This document shows positions 26,230 through 34,835 of a stretch of 64,000 nucleotides of DNA, piece by piece. How positions within the stretch are numbered: the first letter of the stretch is position 1; every line of letters starts with the position of its first letter. Source of the DNA: DAIMFL01 sp964372215 (GTDB lineage Bacteria; Pseudomonadota; Alphaproteobacteria; Dongiales; Dongiaceae); NCBI GenBank assembly GCA_964372215.1, contig CAYJQC010000002.1, positions 62,001-126,000 of the forward strand, read 5' to 3'. The position numbers and the translations under genes are program-made. Under the pieces are notes generated by a model that searched no databases, was not told the DNA's origin, and was given only the letters and a program-made list of their open reading frames with translations.

Positions 26230-26261
26230 GGGCCGCGATCGCCGGAGGGCGGTCGCGGCCC
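26230..26261 (+). terminator. Intrinsic-type terminator after first chemoreceptor
   Basis: A 14-bp stem (one T-G wobble) with a GGAG loop, 26230-26243 paired with 26248-26261, about 25 nt after the stop and followed by TCGTCGTTT. An identical copy follows the second chemoreceptor. Confidence 0.7.
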
Positions 26262-26268
26262 TCGTCGT

Positions 26269-26325
26269 TTCGGCCCCGTCATTCGGCCCCTTCATTCGGC
26301 CCCGTCATTCGGCCCTGTCATTGTG
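26269..26325. repeat. 14-bp tandem repeat tract
   Basis: Successive copies of a 14-bp unit reading roughly CGGCCCCGTCATTC, about four here and about three in the matching place after the second chemoreceptor (around 28828-28866). The copy-number difference accounts for the 14-bp length difference between the two long direct repeats. Confidence 0.6.
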
Positions 26326-26355
26326 CCGGGCGGCGTTCCGGCCGCCCGCCGGTAC

Positions 26356-26420
26356 TCACACCGGCTGCTCGGACAAGCCCTCGAGCGGACCCAGCCCCTG
26401 CTTGTCGCGCGCCACCACCG
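26356..26420 (-). pseudogene. Fossil 3' end of the M42 peptidase gene
   Basis: On the minus strand this 65-bp stretch reads VVARDKQGLGPLEGLSEQPV and a stop, almost the exact C-terminus of the M42 peptidase encoded at 28901-30040. Upstream of 26420 the similarity ends abruptly in unrelated AT-richer sequence. It is the tail of a peptidase gene copied together with the chemoreceptor 3' end and then left without the rest. Confidence 0.8.
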
Positions 26421-26611
26421 AATAATTCTGGAAGCAAGATGCAGACAGTAAGGACTCGTTCATAATATGCGCGCATTTTTCCAATAGCCATTCGGTAGTG
26501 ATCTCCCCCCATTTGGAGGAGGCAGGCACTACGTCGGTAGTAGATGGCGGGTTCCTCGAATGGAGATTTCGACCGGCGCCCGCCTGCCATGCATCAAGCA
26601 AGGAGCCGCCA

Positions 26612-28765
26612 GTGAACCGCCTCGCCAATCTCTCCCTGTCCCGGAAAATTCCCGGGCTGGTGATTCTCGCCGCATTCATCTCCGTCGTCGCCGTCGGGCT
26701 GATCAGCTATCTTCAGGCCGCCAGCGTGTTGCAGTCGCGCGAGGTGGAAAAGTATTCCGCCCTGGTGCAGGCCCGCTACGACGCCCTTCAGTCCTATCTC
26801 GGATCCATCCGCGAGGACTTGACTGTCGTGGCCGCAAGCGACATGGCGGTGGAAGCGCTGGAAGCCTACGAGCAGGGCTTCGGCGAGTTGAATGCGACAG
26901 GCCGCGCCACGACGACGCTGCAGGACCTCTACATCGAATCCAATCCGAACCCGCTGGGCGAGAAGCATAAGCTCGACGCGGCGGCCGACGGTTCCGCCTA
27001 CAGCGCCAGCCATGCCCGCTTCCATCCCTGGTTCCGCCAGTTCCTGGAGGCGCGCGGCTATTACGACGTGTTCCTGGTCTCGCCGCGGGGCGACGTCGTC
27101 TACACCGTGTTCAAGGAGCTCGACTTCGCCACCAACCTGGAGAGCGGCGAGTGGAAGGACAGCGACCTGGCCGCGGTGTTCCGCAAGGCGCGCGACGGCG
27201 CCGCCGCCGATACGGTCGCGTTCACCGATTTCGCCGCCTATGCGCCGAGTGCGGGCGCTGCCGCCAGCTTCATCGGGGCGCCAATCGTCCGCAACGGCAA
27301 GGTGCTCGGCGTGCTGGTATTCCAGATGCCGATCGCCCGGATCAACCAGGTCATGCAGTCTTCCGCCGGCATGGGCGAGAGCGGCGAGACCTATCTCGTG
27401 GGCTCCGACCACCTGATGCGCAGCGACTCCCGCTTTTCCGAGGAGTCGACCATCCTGAAGTCGAAGGTCGACGGCGAAACCGTCAAGGCTGCGCTGAACG
27501 GCGAAAGCGGGGCGATGGAGATCCTCGACTATCGCGGCGTCCCGGTGCTCTCCGTCTTCCGCGAGTTCGGCTTCGAAGGCGTGCACTGGGCGATGATCGG
27601 CGAGATCGACATGGCCGAGATGCTGGCACCCGTCTATGCCATGCGCAACGTCTCGGCGCTGATCGGCGGCGGCATCATGGTCCTCGTCGGACTGGTCGGA
27701 TATTTCGCCGCTCGCGGGATCACCGGCCCGATCTTGGGCATGACGTCCTCCATGGCGAAACTGGCCGAGGGCGATCACGGGGTCGAGATCGTCGGAACCG
27801 AGCGCGGCGACGAGCTGGGCGCGATGGCCAAGTCGGTACTGGTGTTCAAGGAGAACATGATCAAGGCCAAGGAGCTCGCCGCCCAGGAGGCCGAGGCGGT
27901 GAAGCAGCGCGAGGCGCGGACCCGGGCGATCGACAAGCTGACCGCCGGTTTCGACGAGGAGTCCAGCCTGGTCCTGAAGACGGTCGCCTCGGCGGCGACC
28001 GAGCTGCAGTCGACCGCCGCCTCGATGACGGCGACGGCGGAGGAGACCAGCCGGCAGTCGACCGCCGTGGCGGCGGCGTCGGAAGAAGCCTCGACCAACG
28101 TGCAGACGGTGGCGAGCGCGGCCGAGGAACTCAGCGCCTCGGTCAGCGAGATCAGCCGCCAGGTCAGCCAGTCGGCCGAGATCGCCGGCAAGGCGGTCGC
28201 CGACGCCGAGCGCACCAACCAGCAGATCCAGGGCCTGGCCGAGGCGGCCCAGAAGATCGGCGAAGTGGTCAACCTGATCACCGACATCGCCAGCCAGACC
28301 AACCTGCTGGCATTGAACGCCACGATCGAGGCGGCCCGGGCCGGCGATGCCGGCAAGGGCTTCGCGGTGGTGGCGTCGGAGGTCAAGAACCTGGCCAACG
28401 AGACCGCCAAGGCGACCGAGGAGATCACCGGCCAGATCGCCGGCATCCAGCAGGCGACCAAGGACGCGGTGACCGCGATCCAGTCGATCGGCCAGACCAT
28501 CGGCTCGATCAACGAGATCGCCTCGGGCATCGCCGCGGCGGTCGAAGAGCAGGGCGCGGCGACGAGCGAGATCGCCCGCAATGTTCAGCAGGCGGCCGCC
28601 GGCACCCAGGAAGTCTCGTCCAACATCTCCGGGGTGACCGAGGCCTCGGCCTCGACCGGCGCGGCGGCCGAGCAGGTGCTGGGCGCGGCCGGCGAGCTGT
28701 CCAAGCAGTCGGAACTGCTGCGCGGCCAGGTCGAGACCTTCCTGGCGGCGGTCAAGGCCGCCTGA
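26612..28765 (+). CDS. Methyl-accepting chemotaxis protein with Cache sensor domain
   Basis: A 717-residue chemoreceptor. TM1 (about residues 15-37) is followed by a roughly 300-residue periplasmic Cache-type region (FHPWFRQFLEARGYYDVFLV and GAPIVRNGKVLGVLVFQMP). TM2 (about residues 347-368), HAMP and the signalling domain follow. The GTG start at 26612 has AGGAG 6 nt upstream. From HAMP onward it matches the neighbouring NIT chemoreceptor and is identical over its last 816 bp, so the two differ only in what they sense. No CheA, CheW or CheR genes are nearby. Confidence 0.93.
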   Translation: MNRLANLSLSRKIPGLVILAAFISVVAVGLISYLQAASVLQSREVEKYSALVQARYDALQSYLGSIREDLTVVAASDMAVEALEAYEQGFGELNATGRATTTLQDLYIESNPNPLGEKHKLDAAADGSAYSASHARFHPWFRQFLEARGYYDVFLVSPRGDVVYTVFKELDFATNLESGEWKDSDLAAVFRKARDGAAADTVAFTDFAAYAPSAGAAASFIGAPIVRNGKVLGVLVFQMPIARINQVMQSSAGMGESGETYLVGSDHLMRSDSRFSEESTILKSKVDGETVKAALNGESGAMEILDYRGVPVLSVFREFGFEGVHWAMIGEIDMAEMLAPVYAMRNVSALIGGGIMVLVGLVGYFAARGITGPILGMTSSMAKLAEGDHGVEIVGTERGDELGAMAKSVLVFKENMIKAKELAAQEAEAVKQREARTRAIDKLTAGFDEESSLVLKTVASAATELQSTAASMTATAEETSRQSTAVAAASEEASTNVQTVASAAEELSASVSEISRQVSQSAEIAGKAVADAERTNQQIQGLAEAAQKIGEVVNLITDIASQTNLLALNATIEAARAGDAGKGFAVVASEVKNLANETAKATEEITGQIAGIQQATKDAVTAIQSIGQTIGSINEIASGIAAAVEEQGAATSEIARNVQQAAAGTQEVSSNISGVTEASASTGAAAEQVLGAAGELSKQSELLRGQVETFLAAVKAA

Positions 28766-28965
28766 CCCGGTCGGTCCGGATGTGAACGGGGCCGCGATCG
28801 CCGGAGGGCGGTCGCGGCCCTCGTCGTTTCGGCCCCGTCATTCGGCCCCGTCATTCGGCCCAGCCATTGCGCCGGGCGGCGTTCCGGCCGCCGCCGGCAC
28901 TCACACCGGCTGTTCGGGCAGGCCCTCGAGCGGACCCAGCTCCTGCTTGTCGCGCGCCACCACCG
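27950..28965. repeat. Long direct repeat, copy 2
   Basis: Partner of 25391-26420 at a constant offset of 2559 bp up to the 14-bp tract. It covers the chemoreceptor signalling domain, the terminator and the last 65 bp of the intact M42 peptidase gene. Confidence 0.85.
28789..28820 (+). terminator. Intrinsic-type terminator after second chemoreceptor
   Basis: Second copy of the 14-bp GC stem with GGAG loop. It lies between the convergent chemoreceptor and M42 peptidase genes. Confidence 0.7.
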
Positions 28966-30040
28966 GGCCGCTCTGGATGTAGAGCGCCAGCAGCTCGGCC
29001 AGCCCGGCCAGCGACTTCAGGTGGGTGCGCTCGTAGCCGTGCGAGGCGTCGAGGGCAAAGCACAGCAGCGCCGTGCGGATGTCGTTGCCGGCCTCCACCG
29101 CGGCGGCGGCGTCGCTGCGGTAGTAGCGGAAGATGTCGCGGCTGTGCTCGACCTGGTGCTCGTTGCACAGGTCGATCAGCTTGTGGGTCAGGTGCCAGTC
29201 GAACGGTCCGCTCGAATCCTGCATCACCACGGTGACCCCGTACTCGCTGGTGTTCTGCCCGGGCGCGATGGTGCCGTTGTCGACCGAGACGATCTCCGCC
29301 ACGTCGCCGTGCAGCACGGCGGAAGCCCCGACTCCGACCTCCTCGGAGATGGTGAACAGCAGATGGCAGTCGAGCGCGAGATGGGCCTTCGCCTCGACCA
29401 GCGCCTTGGCGGCGGCCAGCACCGCGGCGACCCCCGCCTTGTCGTCGAGGTGGCGCGCATTGACGAAGCCGCTCGCGGAAAATTCCGGCGTCGAGTCGAC
29501 CGCCACGAAATCGCCGATGTTGAAGCCGCCGCGCTCCAGATCCGCCTTGTCCTGGACAATCTCGTCGATGCGGATCTCGAGGTTTTCCCAGGTCACCGGC
29601 TGGCTGTCGATTTCCTTGTTGTAGACATGGCCCGACGCCTTCAGAGGCAGGATGGTGCCGCGGGCATGGTCGCCGTTGTCCCGGAAGATCGTGACGCGCG
29701 CGCCCTCGGCGAAGCGCGGCGACCAGGTGCCGATCGGCACGACCGCGAGTCTGCCGTTGCCCTTCAGCGCCTTCACCATGCCGCCCAGGGTATCGAGATG
29801 GGCGATCACGGCCCGGTCCGGGCTGCGCCGGCGGCCCTCCAGGCTGGCGCGGATGGCGCCGCGCCGGGTCAGCTCGTAGTCGATGCCGAGCGTGTCCAGC
29901 TCGGCGCAGACCAGCCGCACCACCGCGTCGGTGTAGCCGCTCGGGCTCGGGGTCTCCAGCAGGCGCTTCAGGATGCCGGTGAGATAGCCGGTGTCGATGT
30001 CGAGCTGCCGCACCGAACCGGCGCCTCCGATCAAGTTCAT
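28901..30040 (-). CDS. NAGGN-system M42-family peptidase
   Basis: A 379-residue metallopeptidase of the M42 type that accompanies N-acetylglutaminylglutamine amide synthesis genes. Metal ligands are visible: H81 and D83 (AHLDTLGG), the Asp of HLDDKAG, the Glu pair of ISEEVGVG, the Asp of SVDNG, and a C-terminal His in DASHGYERTH. Its ATG overlaps the ngg stop (ATGA). Probable role is turnover or processing of the dipeptide osmolyte. The role is known by association and is not proven. Confidence 0.9.
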   Translation of the reverse strand: MNLIGGAGSVRQLDIDTGYLTGILKRLLETPSPSGYTDAVVRLVCAELDTLGIDYELTRRGAIRASLEGRRRSPDRAVIAHLDTLGGMVKALKGNGRLAVVPIGTWSPRFAEGARVTIFRDNGDHARGTILPLKASGHVYNKEIDSQPVTWENLEIRIDEIVQDKADLERGGFNIGDFVAVDSTPEFSASGFVNARHLDDKAGVAAVLAAAKALVEAKAHLALDCHLLFTISEEVGVGASAVLHGDVAEIVSVDNGTIAPGQNTSEYGVTVVMQDSSGPFDWHLTHKLIDLCNEHQVEHSRDIFRYYRSDAAAAVEAGNDIRTALLCFALDASHGYERTHLKSLAGLAELLALYIQSGPVVARDKQELGPLEGLPEQPV

Positions 30041-31842
30041 GCCGCGCTCCTCCGTCCCGCGGTTTCCGGAAACAGCAGATCGACGAAGCGTTCCGCCGTC
30101 GGCTGCGGCTCGTGGTTGGCGAGCCCCGGCCGCTCGTTCGCCTCGATCACGACATAGTCGGGCCCGTCGACCCGCGGCACCATGAAATCCAGGCCGACCA
30201 CGGGGATGTCGAGGACCCGCGCCGCGCCGACCGCGGCCGCCGCGAGGGCCGGGTGCAGCTCGTCGGTCACGTCATGGATGGTGCCGCCGGTGTGCAGGTT
30301 GGCGGCGCGCCGGACCGCGACCGAGTCGCCCTCCGGCAGCACCGCGTCGAGATCGTGCCCGGCGCTGGCGAGGCACCGCCGGGTCTCGTCGTCGACCGGA
30401 ATCCGGCTCTCGCCGCCGGTCGCCGCGGCGCGCCGCCGGCTCTGGGCCTCGATCAGTTCGGCAGCGGTCCGGCGGCCGTCGCCGACGATGCGCGCCGGTC
30501 GGCGCACTGCGGCCGCGACCAGCTCGAAGCCGATGACGATGAGGCGCAGATCCTCGCCGGCGACGAATTTCTCGATCAACACCTTGTCGCAAAGCCGGCG
30601 CGCCCGCTCCACCGCGGCTTCCATCTCCGCCGCCGTGGACAGATCGACACTGACGCCGGCGCCCTGCTCGCCGCGCGCCGGCTTCACCACGACCCGGCCC
30701 TGCGCCGCCAGGAAGGCGGCGTTGTCCGCCGGGGTCCCGGCGTCGATCTGCGCCGGCAGGCTGAGCCCGGCCTTGCGCAGCAGCCGCGTGGTCACCGCCT
30801 TGTCGTCGCAGCGGCTCATGGCGACCGCGGTGGTCAGATCGCTCAGCGATTCGCGGCAGGTGATGGCGCGCCCGCCGTTCGACAGGGTGAAGTAGCCGGC
30901 ATCCTCGTCCGCGACCTCGACGCCGATGCCGCGGCGGCGCGCCTCGTCGACGATGACGAGCGCATAGGGATTGAGCCGCGCCTCGGGCGCCGGGCCGATG
31001 AACAGCTTCTCGTTGATCGGGTTCTTGCGCTTGACGCAGAACACGGCCAGGCGCTCGAAGCCGAGCTTCTCGTAGAGCGCGATCGCCTGCGCGTTGTCGT
31101 GCATGACCGAGAGATCGAGATAGGCGCGGCCGCGCGCGAGATAGTGCTCGGCCAGGCTCCTGGTCAGGGCCTCGCCGATGCCCGGGTGACTCGCCTGCGG
31201 ATCGACCGCGAGGCACCACAGGCTCGATCCGTCCTCGGGATCGTCGAAGGCGTGGCGATGATCGATGCCGGTGACGACGCCGATCACGGCGCCGGTCGTG
31301 CGATCCTCCGCCACCATGAAGGTGAAGCGCCGCGCGTGGCGCTGGCCGAGCAGGAAGCCGGGATCGAGCGGCACCATGCCGCGCGCCATGTAGATGCGGT
31401 TGATCGCCTCGATGTCGGTCTCGGCGCGGAACCGGCGCAGCACGAAGCCGCGCGGCCGGTTGCGCGGCGGGCGGTAGCGATGCAGCCGGAGCCGATAGCT
31501 GTGCGAGGGGTCGAGGAACAGGTCCTGCGGCGCGGCCGAGATCACCACGTGGGGATCGGACAGGTAGAAGGCGATGTCGCGCCGGCCGGGCGCTTCGTCG
31601 GCCAGCGCCTCGGCGATCCGCCGATTGGACCCGAAGGTATGGCCGAAGATCAGGCGGCCCCAGCCGCAATCCAGCACCGTGTCGGCACGCGGAGCCCGCC
31701 GGCCGGTCGGAGTCCGCTGCTTGCCGGCCCGCGCATCGGGCCCGTGGGCGCGCTGGCTCGATTGGCGCAGCGCCGTCGTCGACGAGCGCGCCCTGGGCGC
31801 GCCGCGGGTCTTCGCCGCCATCTTCGCTTCTCCGTCCGTCAT
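30037..31842 (-). CDS. ngg: N-acetylglutaminylglutamine synthetase (GNAT plus ATP-grasp)
   Basis: A roughly 601-residue fusion. The N-terminal GNAT acetyltransferase (FRAETDIEAINRIYMARG to HDNAQAIALYEKLGFERL) is followed by an ATP-grasp ligase (VVVKPARGEQGAGVSV, FVAGEDLRLIVIG, VVGLDFMVPR, VIEANERPGLANHEPQ). It makes the N-acetylated glutamine dipeptide that the amidotransferase then amidates. The start could be 31842 (first ATG after asnO) or 31821, which has the better GGAG Shine-Dalgarno. The first 50 residues are basic and low-complexity. Middle gene of the trio. Confidence 0.92.
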   Translation of the reverse strand: MTDGEAKMAAKTRGAPRARSSTTALRQSSQRAHGPDARAGKQRTPTGRRAPRADTVLDCGWGRLIFGHTFGSNRRIAEALADEAPGRRDIAFYLSDPHVVISAAPQDLFLDPSHSYRLRLHRYRPPRNRPRGFVLRRFRAETDIEAINRIYMARGMVPLDPGFLLGQRHARRFTFMVAEDRTTGAVIGVVTGIDHRHAFDDPEDGSSLWCLAVDPQASHPGIGEALTRSLAEHYLARGRAYLDLSVMHDNAQAIALYEKLGFERLAVFCVKRKNPINEKLFIGPAPEARLNPYALVIVDEARRRGIGVEVADEDAGYFTLSNGGRAITCRESLSDLTTAVAMSRCDDKAVTTRLLRKAGLSLPAQIDAGTPADNAAFLAAQGRVVVKPARGEQGAGVSVDLSTAAEMEAAVERARRLCDKVLIEKFVAGEDLRLIVIGFELVAAAVRRPARIVGDGRRTAAELIEAQSRRRAAATGGESRIPVDDETRRCLASAGHDLDAVLPEGDSVAVRRAANLHTGGTIHDVTDELHPALAAAAVGAARVLDIPVVGLDFMVPRVDGPDYVVIEANERPGLANHEPQPTAERFVDLLFPETAGRRSAA

Positions 31843-31874
31843 GCCGATCCTGGTCCTGGCGCTCACAGGCACGC

Positions 31875-33647
31875 TCACAGGCCCTGGGCCTGCAGCCACA
31901 GCTCGAGCAGCGCCACCTGCCAGAGCTTCGAACCGCCCAGCGGCGTGATGTGTTCCGTCGGTTCGGCCAGCAGCCGGTCGATCTGGCCGCGGCGAAACAG
32001 CCCGCGCCCGCGCGCCTGCGGGGAATCGAGGGCCTGCCGGACGTAATCGAGATAGGGGCCCTGCAGGTATTTCAGCGCCGGCACCGGGAAGTAGCCCTTG
32101 GGCCGGTCGATCACTTCGTGCGGGATGACCCGGCGCGCGGCTTCCTTGAGCACGCCCTTGCCGCCGCCGGCGACCTTGAGCGCGGCGGGAACCTGGGCGG
32201 CGAGCTCGACCAGCTCGTGGTCGAGGAACGGCACCCGGGCCTCGAGTCCCCAGGCCATGGTCATGTTGTCGACCCGTTTCACGGGATCGTCGACCAGCAT
32301 CACCGTGCTGTCGAGCCGGAGCGCCTTGTCGATCGGCCGCTCGGCGCCGGGCAGCGCGAAATGCGCCGCCACGAACTCGCGCGCGGCGTCGTTGTCGACC
32401 ATCGCGGGCTCGACCATGGCGGCGTAGTCCTCGAAGTCGCGATCGAAGAACACTCGGGAATAGTCGGAGACCGCATCGTTGCTGCCCACCATCGGCGGGT
32501 ACCAGTGATAGCCGGCGAAGACCTCGTCGGCGCCCTGGCCGCTCTGCACCACACTGACATGCTTCGACACCTCTTGCGACAGCAGGAAGAAGCCGATGTT
32601 GTCGTGGCTGACCATCGGTTCCGACATCGCCTCGATGCAGTCGGCGAGCGCCGGCAGCGCACGGGTGGAGTCGACCTCGATGCGATGATGGGCAGTGCCG
32701 AAGCGCTCGGCGACGATGTCCGAGTACTGGAACTCGTCGCCGCGCTCCTGGCCGACCGATTCGAATCCGATCGAGAAGGTGTTGATGCCGCTCTGCCCGG
32801 CTTCCGCCAGCAGCCCGACGATCAGGCTGGAATCGAGCCCGCCCGACAGCAGCACGCCGACCGGTACATCCGCCACCAGCCGCCGCTTGACCGATGTCCG
32901 CAGCGCGTCCAGCACCCGGTCCTGCCAGTCCTCCGCCGCCAGGTCGCGGGCGTCGTCGGGCGTGCCGTAGACCGGGCCCCAGTACTTGCGGTCGCGCCGC
33001 CTGCCGTCGGGCTCGATCACCGCGACGGTGGCGGGCGGCAGCTTGGCGACGCCCTTGAGGATGGTGCGCGGCGCCGGCACCACGGCATGGAAGGTCATGT
33101 ATTGCTGCAGCGCCGCCGGATCGATCGAGGTGTCGATGCCACCGGCGGCGAGCAGCGCCGGCAGGGTCGAGGCGAAGCGCAGGCCCCGTCCGGTCTCGGC
33201 CAGATAGAGCGGCTTGATGCCGAGGCGGTCGCGGGCCAGCAGGACGCGCCCGCTGTCGCGCTCCAGGATGGCGATCGCGAACATGCCGTTGAGGCGCGCG
33301 ACGAAGTCCTCGCCCCAGGCGTGGTACGCCTTGAGCAGCACCTCGGTGTCGCCCTGCGAGAAGAACCGGTAGCCGCGGCCCTCGAGCTCGGCGCGCAGCT
33401 CGGCGTAGTTATAGATGCAGCCATTGAAGACGATGGTGAGGCCGAGCTCGTTGTCGACCATCGGCTGCTGCGCGGCGTCCGACAGATCGATGATCTTCAG
33501 GCGCCGGTGGCCGAAGGCGACCCGGCCGTGCGCGACCAGCCCGGTTCCATCGGGGCCCCGGCTTGCCAGCGTTGCTGCCATTCGCGCCACCGCCGGCGTG
33601 TTTGCCGGCGCGCCGTCGAAGCGAATCTCTCCGCAGATGCCACACAT
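31875..33647 (-). CDS. asnO: N-acetylglutaminylglutamine amidotransferase (AsnB-like)
   Basis: A 590-residue asparagine-synthetase-like enzyme. The glutaminase domain begins MCGICGEIRF with Cys2 as nucleophile, which fixes the start at 33647. The synthetase domain has the PP-loop SGGLDSS (268-274) and the usual VPFLDHELVELA. With ngg and the M42 peptidase it forms the NAGGN osmolyte operon, in the order asnO-ngg-peptidase. Transcription starts from an AT-rich region about 160 bp upstream. Confidence 0.93.
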   Translation of the reverse strand: MCGICGEIRFDGAPANTPAVARMAATLASRGPDGTGLVAHGRVAFGHRRLKIIDLSDAAQQPMVDNELGLTIVFNGCIYNYAELRAELEGRGYRFFSQGDTEVLLKAYHAWGEDFVARLNGMFAIAILERDSGRVLLARDRLGIKPLYLAETGRGLRFASTLPALLAAGGIDTSIDPAALQQYMTFHAVVPAPRTILKGVAKLPPATVAVIEPDGRRRDRKYWGPVYGTPDDARDLAAEDWQDRVLDALRTSVKRRLVADVPVGVLLSGGLDSSLIVGLLAEAGQSGINTFSIGFESVGQERGDEFQYSDIVAERFGTAHHRIEVDSTRALPALADCIEAMSEPMVSHDNIGFFLLSQEVSKHVSVVQSGQGADEVFAGYHWYPPMVGSNDAVSDYSRVFFDRDFEDYAAMVEPAMVDNDAAREFVAAHFALPGAERPIDKALRLDSTVMLVDDPVKRVDNMTMAWGLEARVPFLDHELVELAAQVPAALKVAGGGKGVLKEAARRVIPHEVIDRPKGYFPVPALKYLQGPYLDYVRQALDSPQARGRGLFRRGQIDRLLAEPTEHITPLGGSKLWQVALLELWLQAQGL

Positions 33648-33795
33648 GATTGGCTGTCCGTGCCTCCTGTTGCGTGAAGGGAAACCACAGCGCCGGAAAG
33701 CCGGCCCTGGCGCGCAGCGCGCGACTTGGCGGCCGGGCAACGAACCTCGGCTCCGCCGATACGCACGGCAGAGTCTGCAGCAAGTTGCCCAGCTG

Positions 33796-34020
33796 TGATT
33801 TGCGACATTAGTATAATATTGTTTCGATAGTGTCAATTCTCGATGCCGCACACCACAAAATTGACATCCAAATGAGATAGCAATAATAGCCAGAATTCAC
33901 AAGACATACCAAGTATCTGTTTGATATTTCGCCGAGTTAGATTATCTATACTAGATCAGTTGTTATAGTTCACTTATTGTTGGCGTTAAGTTATTTAAAT
34001 TATTTCTTATAGTATTGCGA
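33796..34020. promoter_or_regulatory. AT-rich promoter region of the NAGGN operon
   Basis: About 220 bp of strongly AT-rich sequence in a 70 % GC neighbourhood. On the minus strand TTGACA (33831-33836), 15 bp, TATACT (33810-33815) would start asnO with a 5' leader of about 155 nt. On the plus strand TTGACA (33861-33866), 17 bp, TAATAG (33884-33889) is a second candidate. Such a tract fits an osmoregulated promoter bound by nucleoid proteins, which is inference. Confidence 0.5.
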
Positions 34021-34040
34021 TTCGCGCCGGCCTGTGCCCC

Positions 34041-34346
34041 TCATCGGTGCCCCGTGCGACGGCCTTGCCGCAAGCGCGCGAGCCGGCGCCTCGGCCAGCG
34101 CGCGACCTCGGCGAGCAGGGATCGCAGCCGCTGATTGCCGGATTGCTCCGCGCCGGCCAGCAGGCGGAGTGCTGCGCGTGCCGGCTCGACTCCGTCGGGC
34201 AGCCGCAGCACCCAGGCCAGCAGCACATCCTCGGCCGGCGTGCCCGGCGGATCGCGCCCGGCGAGCGCATAGCGCATCGTGCCCTCGGGATCCTCGAGCG
34301 CCAGCGGGTCGCCGTCGCCGCCCGGCGCCGGCACGCTAGCGGCCAT
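34041..34346 (-). CDS. Uncharacterised 101-aa protein under a B12 riboswitch
   Basis: A 101-residue soluble protein that I cannot assign. It has an acidic N-terminal part (GDGDPLALEDPEGTMRYALAG), a central stretch PPGTPAEDVLLAWVLRLPDG, a helical region (VEPARAALRLLAGAEQSG) and a very basic C-terminus (RWPRRRLARLRQGRRTGHR). Its ATG at 34346 overlaps the stop of a 27-codon ORF by 11 bp, so translation may be coupled. Both lie 125 nt or more downstream of a cobalamin riboswitch on the same strand. Codon use (GC at third positions) fits a real gene. A longer in-frame start at 34412 exists. Confidence 0.55.
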   Translation of the reverse strand: MAASVPAPGGDGDPLALEDPEGTMRYALAGRDPPGTPAEDVLLAWVLRLPDGVEPARAALRLLAGAEQSGNQRLRSLLAEVARWPRRRLARLRQGRRTGHR

Positions 34347-34419
34347 CGCCGCCACCCTGAACTCCGGCGGCCGGCATCCCGGCCGCCGCTGCGGCTCTGC
34401 AGTCGGTCGCAACGTTCAT
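34336..34419 (-). CDS. 27-codon leader ORF after the B12 riboswitch
   Basis: A short frame, MNVATDCRAAAAAGMPAAG and 8 further residues. The start at 34419 has the best ribosome site in the region (GGAGGCGGAG immediately upstream). It ends in the start region of the 101-aa gene. It could be a translated leader, or a true gene start whose frame was lost by an indel. Too short to judge by composition. Confidence 0.45.
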   Translation of the reverse strand: MNVATDCRAAAAAGMPAAGVQGGGDGR

Positions 34420-34544
34420 CTCCGCCTCCGCCGGTGCGCCCCGCCCGGTTCCCGATTGCGCGTCGCCGGTGGTGCGATCCCGAGCGTGGACGGCAGGCGT
34501 CCTTCGGACTCGCCTCACCGGATAGGTGATGGCCCGCGTCGGAC

Positions 34545-34835
34545 GGCAGGTCTCCTGGCTTGCGGGTCGTGGCGCGGCGGTCGGCCTTCCCGGAGCCGGG
34601 CGCGTGAACGCGCCGGTCCCAGTGGCCCCGAGCCATCACGCCACATGGCGGTGCTGTCTCGGCGAGGCCGCGGCCGGATCCGGCCGCGACTCCACGTCGC
34701 GTCACCCGGTCACAGGTGCGGGGGCACCTCCGGACTGGGCGGCTTGCTCGGCATTCGCGCTTGCCGCGGTGCCGCCGCACCGGATTCCCTCTTCGTCCTC
34801 GCCCGCCGGAATCGCGTACGGCCGAGGAACCGTCG
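34545..34835 (-). ncRNA. Cobalamin (B12) riboswitch
   Basis: The conserved blocks of the adenosylcobalamin riboswitch appear in order on the minus strand: GGTTCC (34826-34831), GAGGGAATCCGGTGCGG (34775-34791), CCCCCGCACCTGTGACCGG (34706-34724), GCCACTGGGACCGG (34613-34626), CCGGGAAGGCCG (34583-34594) and the 3' end AAGCCAGGAGACCTGCC (34545-34561). Spacing is normal. The next genes in this direction are the 27-codon ORF and the 101-aa unknown protein, with no known B12 transport or synthesis gene. Confidence 0.9.

Larger units (their letters stand above)
25391..26420. repeat. Long direct repeat, copy 1
   Basis: From the start of the shared TTCGACGAGG stretch to the end of this gene (26206) the bases equal those 2559 bp downstream. 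Similarity continues past the stop through the terminator, a 14-bp repeat tract and 65 bp of the M42 peptidase 3' end, stopping at 26420. This copy has an extra 14-bp unit. Slightly less perfect similarity extends upstream through HAMP to about 25170. Confidence 0.85.

Noticed and set aside
34007..34780. 257-codon frame running through the riboswitch
   Set aside because: It is made of riboswitch sequence and is in a different frame from the likely gene. Composition is arginine-rich noise.
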